Source: Magnetovibrio sp. (GTDB lineage: Bacteria > Pseudomonadota > Alphaproteobacteria > Rhodospirillales_A > JABHCV01). Taken from it: 14,673 bases of DNA. The first letter of the stretch is position 1. Every line of letters begins with the position of its first letter. The translations under genes and the position numbers were made by a program. The stretch spans positions 114,420-129,092 of the forward strand of contig PBDF01000007.1 in NCBI GenBank assembly GCA_002717285.1, given 5' to 3'. This document shows, one piece after another, positions 9,167 to 14,673 of this stretch. The notes beneath the pieces are model-generated. The model made no database searches and had not been told where the DNA came from. It worked only from the letters and a program-made list of their open reading frames with translations.

Positions 9167-9196
9167 CTAAAATTATCTGTCACTAGTTTTATTAGT

Positions 9197-9242
9197 AAAA
9201 AAAACAAATCTCTAAAAAAAACTTCAAAAAACGGCTTTTTTT
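9197..9242. promoter_or_regulatory. Phased A/T-tracts upstream of the hupB promoter
   Basis: Tracts of 8 A (9197-9204), 8 A (9214-9221), 6 A (9226-9231) and 7 T (9236-9242) end 3 bp before the hupB -35. The last three have centres about 10-11 bp apart, one helical turn, which favours intrinsic curvature. They may also act as an UP element binding the RNA polymerase alpha subunit. Confidence 0.4.
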
Positions 9243-9245
9243 CAA

Positions 9246-9273
9246 TTGACGCATTCTAAATTTAGTCTACAAA
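9246..9273 (+). promoter_or_regulatory. Candidate sigma-70 promoter of hupB
   Basis: A -35 TTGACG (9246-9251, five of six matches) is followed after 16 bp by TACAAA (9268-9273, four of six). The predicted start near 9280 gives a leader of about 70 nt. That leader contains a small hairpin TGCCC/GGGCA (9282-9300) and a T-rich stretch before the ribosome site. Confidence 0.5.
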
Positions 9274-9340
9274 AATAGTAGTGCCCAAGTTAAACGGGCA
9301 TTGTAAAACAGTTTTTTTATTTTTTCACAATAAAACAAAA

Positions 9341-9346
9341 GGGGGA
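9341..9346 (+). promoter_or_regulatory. Ribosome binding site that sets the TTG start of hupB
   Basis: GGGGGA lies 5 nt before the TTG at 9352. It is one of the strongest ribosome sites in the window and is well placed only for this TTG, supporting the non-ATG start. Confidence 0.65.
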
Positions 9347-9351
9347 CTATC

Positions 9352-9624
9352 TTGAATAAGAACGATCTGGTTGCCGCTGTATCAGATAGCACTGGACTTT
9401 CAAAGTCTGACTCGGCAAAAGCTGTAGATGGTGTTTTTCATGCCATCTCCGCCTCGCTATCTAAAAAAGAAGAAGTCCGTCTTGTCGGTTTTGGTACTTT
9501 CTCTATTGCTCACCGCAAGGCCACTATGGGTCGTAATCCTCGTACAGGCGAAGCTATCCAAATTAAAGCCTCCAACCAGCCAAAGTTCAAAGCTGGAAAA
9601 GGCCTGAAGGACGCTGTCAACTAA
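9352..9624 (+). CDS. hupB: DNA-binding protein HU
   Basis: This 90-aa histone-like protein dimerises, binds bent or distorted DNA with little sequence preference, and compacts the nucleoid. The sequence starts MNKNDLVAAVSDSTGLSKSD, the dimerisation helices. The beta-arm region carries VGFGTFSIAHRKA and GRNPRTGE (60-67), with the intercalating proline at Pro63. The length is exactly that of the family. The start is TTG (9352); no ATG is available, and the conserved MNK start plus the GGGGGA ribosome site fix it. Its position after lon is the normal alphaproteobacterial arrangement. It appears monocistronic, with its own promoter after curved DNA and a strong terminator. Whether this is the only HU gene in the genome cannot be seen. 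Confidence 0.97.
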   Translation: MNKNDLVAAVSDSTGLSKSDSAKAVDGVFHAISASLSKKEEVRLVGFGTFSIAHRKATMGRNPRTGEAIQIKASNQPKFKAGKGLKDAVN

Positions 9625-9644
9625 GCTACAAGTTCAATACATTT

Positions 9645-9689
9645 AATGATGCCGGTAGACTTTAATTAGAATTACTGGCATCATTTTTG
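9645..9689 (+). terminator. Rho-independent terminator of hupB
   Basis: A 13-bp stem, AATGATGCCGGTA (9645-9657) against TACTGGCATCATT (9673-9685), has one G-T pair and a 15-nt loop. It runs directly into a T-run ending at 9688. It begins 20 bp after the hupB stop and is the clearest terminator in the window. Confidence 0.88.
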
Positions 9690-9719
9690 TTTACTTTTAT
9701 TATCTATCTCTAAGATAAT
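9690..9719 (+). promoter_or_regulatory. Candidate promoter of tRNA-Val
   Basis: TTTACT (9690-9695) and GATAAT (9714-9719) are separated by 18 bp, starting right after the hupB terminator. The predicted start is about 24 nt before the tRNA. The -10 is half of a 7-bp inverted repeat, TATTATC/GATAATA (9698-9720), probably just AT-richness. Confidence 0.4.
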
Positions 9720-9749
9720 ATCGTTGATGAGAATTCTGTAATTATTTTT

Positions 9750-9825
9750 GGGCGATTAGCTCAGTTGGTAGAGCATCTCGTTTACACCGAGAATGTCGGC
9801 GGTTCGAGCCCGTCATCGCCCACCA
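9750..9825 (+). tRNA. tRNA-Val (anticodon UAC)
   Basis: The 76-nt cloverleaf has acceptor GGGCGAT/ATCGCCC, D-arm TTAGCTCAGTTGGTAGAGC, anticodon stem TCTCG/CGAGA around TTTACAC (anticodon TAC), T-loop GGTTCGAGCC, and an encoded 3' CCA (9823-9825). A T-rich stretch follows immediately. Confidence 0.97.
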
Positions 9826-9885
9826 TTTTCTTTTTTAAATTATTTTTTGACTAATTTAATACGTGACTTTTTCAAAGTTCATGTC

Positions 9886-9914
9886 TTGACACCTTCATGT
9901 GGTGCCGTTACACC
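9886..9914 (+). promoter_or_regulatory. Candidate promoter of tRNA-Asp
   Basis: A perfect TTGACA (9886-9891) is followed after 17 bp by TACACC (9909-9914), a poor -10. The start would be about 20 nt before the tRNA. The -10 overlaps a small inverted repeat TGGTG/CACCA around CCGTTA. Confidence 0.45.
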
Positions 9915-9940
9915 AACGCTTCCCAATGGTAAGTGTTATT

Positions 9941-10017
<77 letters not shown>

Positions 10018-10251
10018 TTTGACTATCAACTTATATTATTCTCCATTTGATTTTATATTTTTGTGAAGAACCTTTTTTTATGAAATCAATCTTGACCACA
10101 TGATCAATACATCTTGCTTGGATGATTTTTTATCATAAAGAACTGCTCTTTTGGCATTGATTTATAGTGTGCATGATTAAATGAATGTCGTATTTTAAAA
10201 TATGAATTAAAAAAAGATCTTTAACATCAAAGATAACGTAAAAGAAACAAT
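10018..10251. other. 234-bp leader region upstream of nuoA
   Basis: This AT-rich stretch should contain the nuo operon promoter unless transcription continues from tRNA-Asp. TTGACC at 10092-10097 is a good -35 but has no matching -10. A 5-bp hairpin ATGAT/ATCAT (10122-10136) is present. No coding frame is seen. Confidence 0.5.
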
Positions 10252-10617
10252 ATGGATATTTTGCTTTTTGAATATTTACCTATCATGATTTTTTTAGGAA
10301 TAGCTATTGTCTTATCCAGCATTTTCATAGGAGGATCATTTTTAATCGCTAGTCAACGTCCTGATTTCGAGAAGACCTCTGCTTACGAATGTGGTTTCGA
10401 TGCTTTTGATGATGCTCGTCGACAATTTGATGTCAGATTTTATTTAGTAGCTATTCTTTTCATAATCTTTGATCTTGAAGTAGCTTTTTTATTTCCATGG
10501 GCAATATCTTTAGGGACGATTGGTATTTTTGGTTTTTGGTCAATGATGGTTTTTTTTGGTGTTTTAACAATTGGTTTTATTTACGAGTGGCGTAAAGGAG
10601 CTTTGGAATGGGAGTAA
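10252..10617 (+). CDS. nuoA: NADH-quinone oxidoreductase subunit A
   Basis: This 121-aa inner-membrane subunit of complex I (ND3 homologue) has three predicted membrane segments at about 8-33, 62-84 and 88-112. The loop between the first two contains the conserved [14 protein letters not shown] (43-56), with Cys47, and lies near the quinone cavity. Glu76 in DLEVAF is a conserved membrane-embedded acid. The ATG at 10252 gives the usual family N-terminus ([10 protein letters not shown]), although its ribosome site is weak (AAAGAA). It is the first gene of nuoABCDEF and overlaps nuoB by 10 nt. Its own promoter is not clear. Confidence 0.97.
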   Translation: MDILLFEYLPIMIFLGIAIVLSSIFIGGSFLIASQRPDFEKTSAYECGFDAFDDARRQFDVRFYLVAILFIIFDLEVAFLFPWAISLGTIGIFGFWSMMVFFGVLTIGFIYEWRKGALEWE

Positions 10618-11147
10618 CAGATTTGAGTAGGCCTATTCCACCCGGCAATATACAAGATGAAATTCTTACTCAGGTTACAGGTGAGCTTACGGACAAGGGG
10701 TTCGTTACAGCCAGTCTTGATCACGTTGTTAATTGGGCTAGAACTGGTTCATTATGGCCAATGACATTTGGACTTGCGTGTTGCGCTGTTGAAATGATTC
10801 ATGCATATATGCCACGTTACGATCTCGATCGTTTTGGGGTTGTGCCAAGACCTTCCCCCAGGCAGTCTGACGTCATCATCGTTGCTGGTACACTTACCAA
10901 TAAGATGGCACCAGCTTTCCGCAAGGTTTATGATCAAATGTCTGAACCACGCTATGTGATTTCAATGGGCTCATGTGCTAATGGAGGGGGTTACTATCAC
11001 TACTCTTACTCTGTAGTTCGAGGTTGTGATAGAGTTGTCCCTGTCGATGTCTATGTGCCTGGTTGCCCACCAACAGCTGAGGCTTTAGTTTATGGTGTTC
11101 TTCAGTTGCAAAAAAAAATCAAACGTACTGGAACACTCTGGCGTTAG
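10608..11147 (+). CDS. nuoB: NADH-quinone oxidoreductase subunit B (N2 iron-sulfur cluster)
   Basis: This 179-aa peripheral-arm subunit (PSST homologue) holds cluster N2, which passes electrons to quinone. Ligand cysteines are visible: the Cys58-Cys59 pair in [11 protein letters not shown], Cys123 in GSCANGGG, and Cys153 in [30 protein letters not shown] (70-89) is the conserved stretch facing NuoD. The ATG overlaps the end of nuoA by 10 nt and has a strong AAAGGAG site 7 nt upstream inside nuoA. The N-terminal 30 residues are a variable extension. Translation is likely coupled to nuoA. The 68-nt gap to nuoC is the widest junction in the operon here. Confidence 0.98.
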   Translation: MGVTDLSRPIPPGNIQDEILTQVTGELTDKGFVTASLDHVVNWARTGSLWPMTFGLACCAVEMIHAYMPRYDLDRFGVVPRPSPRQSDVIIVAGTLTNKMAPAFRKVYDQMSEPRYVISMGSCANGGGYYHYSYSVVRGCDRVVPVDVYVPGCPPTAEALVYGVLQLQKKIKRTGTLWR

Positions 11148-11151
11148 ATAA

Positions 11152-11223
11152 ATGATCAGCTCACAGATATTAAAAATTAAAGATAAACTGCTTCAAAAAA
11201 GGGTCGCTGAAAAACATGGATGA
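11152..11223 (+). other. 23-codon micro-ORF tiling the nuoB-nuoC gap (uncertain)
   Basis: An ATG 4 nt after the nuoB stop opens a frame beginning [10 protein letters not shown] and ending EKHG. Its TGA at 11221-11223 overlaps the nuoC start by 8 nt. The peptide would be strongly basic (about eight Lys/Arg/His in 23). No convincing ribosome site precedes it. It matches no protein I recognise. It could be a translated coupling peptide or chance; a frame this short in AT-rich sequence is not improbable. Confidence 0.2.
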
Positions 11224-11848
11224 TGCGCTTAAAGCACTAAGTGATGTTATTGCTAGTTCACTAGCCGATGAAATTGCTGCCGTTGAACACACAGATGGTG
11301 AGCTTTGTATTCATGCACGCAGCGAGAAAATCGTTAAGATTATGACATATCTTCGCGACGATATTAATTGCCAATTCAAAGTCTTGCTAGACGTGTGTGG
11401 CGTTGATTATCCAGAGCGTGATGAACGTTTTGATATTACATATCATATGCTTTCCATGACTCTTAATCAGAGGATCAGAGTTAAAATACGCACAGATGAG
11501 AAAAAACCAGTACCATCTGTGGTTTCTGTTTTTAGTTCTGCTAACTGGTGGGAACGAGAAACCTGGGATTTACTGGGGATATATTTTTCAGGTCACCCGG
11601 ACCTTCGTCGGATTCTTACTGATTATGGTTTTGAGGGTCACCCCCTACGAAAAGACTTTCCATTAACCGGCTATGTAGAAGTGCGTTATGATGATGAGCA
11701 AAAACGAGTTGTTTACGAACCTGTAAAATTGGCACAAGATTTTCGTAATTTTGATTTCATGAGCCCTTGGGAGGCCATGAACTCTCCTCTCCCCGGTGAT
11801 GAAAAAGCAGAGAATTCAGAAGACTCAGCTACTAGTGGAGTTACATGA
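11216..11848 (+). CDS. nuoC: NADH-quinone oxidoreductase subunit C
   Basis: This 210-aa peripheral-arm subunit of complex I (30-kDa homologue) bridges NuoB and NuoD. The family signature runs from [20 protein letters not shown] (113-132) into [13 protein letters not shown] (141-153). The ATG at 11216 gives MDDALKAL, close to typical alphaproteobacterial NuoC starts. Its only ribosome-site candidate (AAAGGG, 11198-11203) is 12 nt away, so initiation may rely on coupling. The C-terminal tail after about 192 is acidic and variable. nuoC is separate from nuoD here, unlike the E. coli nuoCD fusion. The nuoD start follows the stop by 1 nt. Confidence 0.97.
   Translation: MDDALKALSDVIASSLADEIAAVEHTDGELCIHARSEKIVKIMTYLRDDINCQFKVLLDVCGVDYPERDERFDITYHMLSMTLNQRIRVKIRTDEKKPVPSVVSVFSSANWWERETWDLLGIYFSGHPDLRRILTDYGFEGHPLRKDFPLTGYVEVRYDDEQKRVVYEPVKLAQDFRNFDFMSPWEAMNSPLPGDEKAENSEDSATSGVT
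11835..11840 (+). promoter_or_regulatory. Ribosome binding site that sets the GTG start of nuoD
   Basis: GTGGAG inside the end of nuoC lies 9 nt before the GTG at 11850. This spacing supports initiation at the GTG rather than at the upstream in-frame ATG at 11796. Confidence 0.55.
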
Positions 11849-11849
11849 G

Positions 11850-13028
11850 GTGCCAGAAAAGCAAATTAAGAATTACAATCTAAATTTTGGCCCTCAACAT
11901 CCGTCCGCTCATGGCGTTTTGCGTCTTGTTTTAGAGCTTGACGGTGAAGTAATAGAACGAGCTGACCCTCACGTTGGTTTGTTGCACAGGGGTACTGAAA
12001 AGCTTATCGAACATAAAACATATTCTCAGGCCATGCCCTACTTTGATCGCCTCGATTATGTATCTCCCCAATGTCAGGAGCATGCTTTCGTTCTAGCAAC
12101 AGAAAAACTTTTAGGCATTGAAGCTTCGCCACGTGGCCAATACATTCGTGTGTTATTTGCCGAAATTGGCCGTGAACTCAACCATATTTTTTCTGTTTCT
12201 GCTTTTGCCATGGATTTAGGTGCCATGACACCAATGCTTTGGGCTTGTGAAGAGCGTGAAAAGCTTATGGAATTTTGTGAAAGGGTATCTGGTGCCCGTC
12301 TTCACATGGCCTATTTTCGCTGTGGCGGTGTAGCTTCTGATCTTCCGGACGGTCTAATTGAAGATATTGCTACTTGGTGTGAAACCTTTCCTAAGGTAAT
12401 TGATGACATTGAGATGCTACTTACTAACAATAGAATATTTAAACAAAGAACCGTTGATATTGGTGTAATAAGCGCCGAGGACGCAATGGATTGGGGTTTT
12501 AGTGGACCGAACTTGCGTGCATGTGGGGTTCCTTGGGATATACGTAAGTCTCAGCCTTATGATGTTTACACAAATATGGATTTTGATATCCCTGTCGGTA
12601 AAAAAGGTGATTGTTATGATCGCTACCTTGTGCGAATAGCTGAAATGCGTGAATCTCTCAAGATCATTCAGCAGTGCATATCTAAAATGCCTTCAGGCCC
12701 AGTAAGAACGGATAATCATAAGATTTCACCACCTTCTCGTGGTGACATGAAAAACTCAATGGAATCTCTAATCCATCACTTTAAACTTTTTACTGAGGGC
12801 TATCACGTTCCAATAGGCGAGACTTATACGTCTGTTGAAGCCCCAAAGGGAGAGTTTGGAGTATACCTGATTTCTGATGGTTCAAACAAACCTTATCGGT
12901 GCAAAATACGTTCTCCTGGATTTGCCCACTTACAAGCTCTAGAGTTTCTCTCAAATGGCCACATGCTTGCTGATATAGTTGCTAATATAGGTTCCTTGGA
13001 TATAGTTTTTGGAGAAATAGATCGATGA
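11850..13028 (+). CDS. nuoD: NADH-quinone oxidoreductase subunit D
   Basis: This 392-aa subunit (49-kDa homologue) forms most of the quinone-reduction site with Nuo[15 protein letters not shown] (12-25) contains His21, and YFDRLDY (64-70) contains Tyr70. Their 49-residue spacing equals that of the quinone-binding His38/Tyr87 pair in Thermus Nqo4. [13 protein letters not shown] (148-160) is also conserved. I place the start at the GTG 1 nt after the nuoC stop, because it gives [10 protein letters not shown] and the usual family length. An ATG at 11796 would add 18 residues read from inside nuoC that fit no NuoD. The stop overlaps nuoE as ATGA, implying translational coupling. Confidence 0.96.
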   Translation: MPEKQIKNYNLNFGPQHPSAHGVLRLVLELDGEVIERADPHVGLLHRGTEKLIEHKTYSQAMPYFDRLDYVSPQCQEHAFVLATEKLLGIEASPRGQYIRVLFAEIGRELNHIFSVSAFAMDLGAMTPMLWACEEREKLMEFCERVSGARLHMAYFRCGGVASDLPDGLIEDIATWCETFPKVIDDIEMLLTNNRIFKQRTVDIGVISAEDAMDWGFSGPNLRACGVPWDIRKSQPYDVYTNMDFDIPVGKKGDCYDRYLVRIAEMRESLKIIQQCISKMPSGPVRTDNHKISPPSRGDMKNSMESLIHHFKLFTEGYHVPIGETYTSVEAPKGEFGVYLISDGSNKPYRCKIRSPGFAHLQALEFLSNGHMLADIVANIGSLDIVFGEIDR

Positions 13029-13636
13029 AATCAGATCCATCAAAAGTTATTCAGCCAAAAACCTTTGAGTTTTCAGCAGAAAATCAAAAAAAATTTAAAA
13101 GCATGTTTGCAAAATATCCTAAAGGTCGCGAGTCCAGCGCCATGATGCCATTGCTTGACTTGGCACAGCGCCAGCATGATGGCTGGTTGCCTCGTGCAGC
13201 AATGGACCACATAGCTGAAATTCTTAACTTACCACCTATCAGGGTTTATGAAGTAGCTACTTTTTATACAATGTATAACCTAGCCCCAATAGGGGAAAAC
13301 CATTTGCAGGTATGCACCAATCTACCATGTTGGTTGCGAGGATCAGATAAAATTATGGAAGTTTGTAAAAGAAAGCTTGGAATTGATGTTGGTGAAACTA
13401 CTGCGGATGGAAAATTTACTTTGTCTGAAGTTGAATGCCTCTGCGCATGCGTTAATGCTCCAATGATGCAAATTAATGACGACTTTTTTGAGGATTTAGA
13501 TGAAGCCTCAACTGAAGCAATACTCGAAGATATCAAATTAGGCAATAAGCCTAATCCAGGACCTCAAAATTTACGCAAAGGTGGTGAACCTGAGTGTGGC
13601 CCTACAACTCTCAAAGATAGCAAGGTGGTTAATTAA
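13025..13636 (+). CDS. nuoE: NADH-quinone oxidoreductase subunit E (2Fe-2S)
   Basis: This 203-aa subunit (24-kDa homologue) of the NADH-oxidising module carries cluster N1a in a thioredoxin-like domain. The ligands are Cys97 and Cys102 (CTNLPC) and Cys138 and Cys142 (CLCAC), the expected C-x4-C and C-x3-C pairs. The N-terminal helical part spans about 15-80. Residues after about 170 form a polar tail rich in Pro, Gly and Lys, variable in the family. The ATG overlaps the nuoD stop by 4 nt (ATGA), with GGAG 10 nt upstream. The stop overlaps the nuoF ATG by 1 nt. NuoE works directly with NuoF. Confidence 0.97.
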   Translation: MKSDPSKVIQPKTFEFSAENQKKFKSMFAKYPKGRESSAMMPLLDLAQRQHDGWLPRAAMDHIAEILNLPPIRVYEVATFYTMYNLAPIGENHLQVCTNLPCWLRGSDKIMEVCKRKLGIDVGETTADGKFTLSEVECLCACVNAPMMQINDDFFEDLDEASTEAILEDIKLGNKPNPGPQNLRKGGEPECGPTTLKDSKVVN

Positions 13637-14673
13637 TGCTCAAAGATTCAGATCGTATTTTTCAAAACATATATGGATTTAAAGGTAGTGGCCTAAGTAC
13701 TGCTAAATCTATTGGTGACTGGAAAAACACAAAAAAATTTATAGCCAAGGGTCGAGAATGGATCGTTGAAGAAATTAAAGCTTCCGGGTTACGTGGTCGA
13801 GGAGGTGCTGGTTTCAGTACAGGTATGAAATGGTCCTTCATGCCAAAAGAAACTGGAGGTCGTCCTGTTTATCTTACAATCAATGCAGATGAGGGGGAGC
13901 CAGGAACCTGCAAAGATAGAGAGATATTACGCAACGAACCGCACAAAATTATTGAGGGAGCTTTGCTTGCATCAACAGCTGTTGGTGCCAGTTCTGCATA
14001 CGTCTACATACGTGGAGAGTTTTTTCGTGAAGGTGAGGCATTACAGCGTGCTATTGATGAAGCATATGCTGCAGGTTTAATTGGCAAGAACTCGTGTGGG
14101 TCTGGTTTTGATTTTGACATACATGTACAAATGGGTGCTGGGGCATATATTTGTGGTGAGGAAAGTGCACTTATTCAAAGCCTAGAAGGAAAGCCAGGTC
14201 AGCCAAGATTAAAACCACCTTTTCCTGCAAATGTTGGGCTATATGGTTGCCCAACAACTGTAAACAACGTTGAGTCAATTGCTGTAGTTCCCACTATACT
14301 TAGGCGTGGAGCCAAGTGGTTTTCTTCTTTTGGTCGTGAAAATAATAAAGGAACAAAACTTTTTTGCATTTCAGGCCATGTTAATAATCCGTGCGTTGTA
14401 GAGGAGACCATGGGAATTACCATGCAACAATTAATTGATACTCACGCTGGTGGTGTTCGTGGTGGTTGGGATAATTTGCTTGCAGTTATTCCAGGTGGTG
14501 CGTCGGTGCCAATGATACCCAAGAGTTTATGTGAAGAAGCAATCATGGATTATGATGGTCTACGTGAACACGGAAGTGGTCTTGGTACTGGAGCCGTAAT
14601 GGTAATGGATAAATCGACTGACGTTATTAAGGCCATATCCCGTTTGTCAAAGTTTTATGCACATGAAAGTTGT
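13636..14673 (+). CDS. nuoF: NADH-quinone oxidoreductase subunit F, N-terminal 346 residues (runs off the window)
   Basis: This subunit (51-kDa homologue) binds NADH and FMN and starts electron flow into complex [21 protein letters not shown] (51-70) is the glycine-rich nucleotide-binding loop, and [14 protein letters not shown] (83-96) helps hold [17 protein letters not shown] (167-180) is the second conserved site, and [11 protein letters not shown] (204-214) follows. The frame is open to the last base and stops at FYAHESC, just before the expected cysteines for the 4Fe-4S cluster N3. The ATG has a strong AAGGTGG 7 nt upstream and overlaps the nuoE stop by 1 nt. Small departures from the usual sequence are FSTG for FPTG, QMGAG for HRGAG, and Gln181 where Glu or Asn is usual. 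Confidence 0.97.
   Translation, partial: MLKDSDRIFQNIYGFKGSGLSTAKSIGDWKNTKKFIAKGREWIVEEIKASGLRGRGGAGFSTGMKWSFMPKETGGRPVYLTINADEGEPGTCKDREILRNEPHKIIEGALLASTAVGASSAYVYIRGEFFREGEALQRAIDEAYAAGLIGKNSCGSGFDFDIHVQMGAGAYICGEESALIQSLEGKPGQPRLKPPFPANVGLYGCPTTVNNVESIAVVPTILRRGAKWFSSFGRENNKGTKLFCISGHVNNPCVVEETMGITMQQLIDTHAGGVRGGWDNLLAVIPGGASVPMIPKSLCEEAIMDYDGLREHGSGLGTGAVMVMDKSTDVIKAISRLSKFYAHESC

Larger units (their letters stand above)
8953..9351. other. 399-bp AT-rich gap between lon and hupB
   Basis: I see no protein gene here. The region contains a perfect 10-bp palindrome TAGTGCACTA (9019-9028), three copies of GTAGTG (9018, 9076 and 9278), an extended -10-like TGTTACAAT (9060-9068), two adjacent small hairpins followed by a T6 run (9122-9166), phased A-tracts (9197-9242), and the hupB promoter and leader. 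The main elements are listed separately. Confidence 0.7.

Noticed and set aside
9698..9720. 7-bp inverted repeat TATTATC/GATAATA before tRNA-Val
   Set aside because: It is AT-rich, has no T-run and overlaps the probable -10, so it is likely a by-product of composition.
13883..14423. Small frames on both strands inside nuoF
   Set aside because: nuoF is clearly coding through the whole stretch in the frame starting at 13636. The other frames are shadows.

Overview
The window is ordinary, well-conserved chromosome of a low-GC (clearly under 40% by eye) alphaproteobacterium. The evidence is the gene order tig-clpP-clpX-lon-hupB-tRNA-Val-tRNA-Asp-nuoABCDEF, which is a familiar alphaproteobacterial arrangement. 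The protein sequences also fit, for example the NuoA, NuoB and CysK N-terminal stretches and a NuoD that starts [11 protein letters not shown] cannot name a genus. The AT bias and fairly roomy intergenic regions would fit a free-living marine lineage or a host-associated one. There are no mobile elements, CRISPR arrays, prophage genes or defence genes.

Left part (1-2476, all on the minus strand): the 5' end of a cysteine synthase gene (cysK), a NudF-type ADP-ribose pyrophosphatase 50 bp upstream of it, then a 339-bp gap and a DadA-type D-amino acid dehydrogenase. From about 2600 onward everything is on the plus strand.

Middle (2600-9624): tRNA-Leu(UAG), then the protein-quality-control block. 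Trigger factor folds nascent chains at the ribosome exit. ClpP and ClpX form the ClpXP protease. Lon is the second ATP-dependent protease, and a good match to a heat-shock (RpoH) promoter lies in front of it. After a 399-bp AT-rich gap comes the nucleoid protein HU, with a TTG start and a strong terminator. The gap holds a promoter with phased A-tracts and a possible small-RNA unit.

Right part (9750-14673): tRNA-Val(UAC) and tRNA-Asp(GUC), then the tightly packed nuoA-F genes for respiratory complex I (NADH:quinone oxidoreductase). nuoA/B, nuoD/E and nuoE/F overlap by 10, 4 and 1 nt. NuoD starts at a GTG just after the nuoC stop. nuoF runs off the end of the window just before its 4Fe-4S cysteine cluster. 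The only looser junction is nuoB-nuoC, where a 23-codon reading frame tiles the gap almost exactly.

I found no new system. The items worth a second look are regulatory: the RpoH-like lon promoter, the lon-hupB gap, and the nuoB-nuoC micro-ORF.
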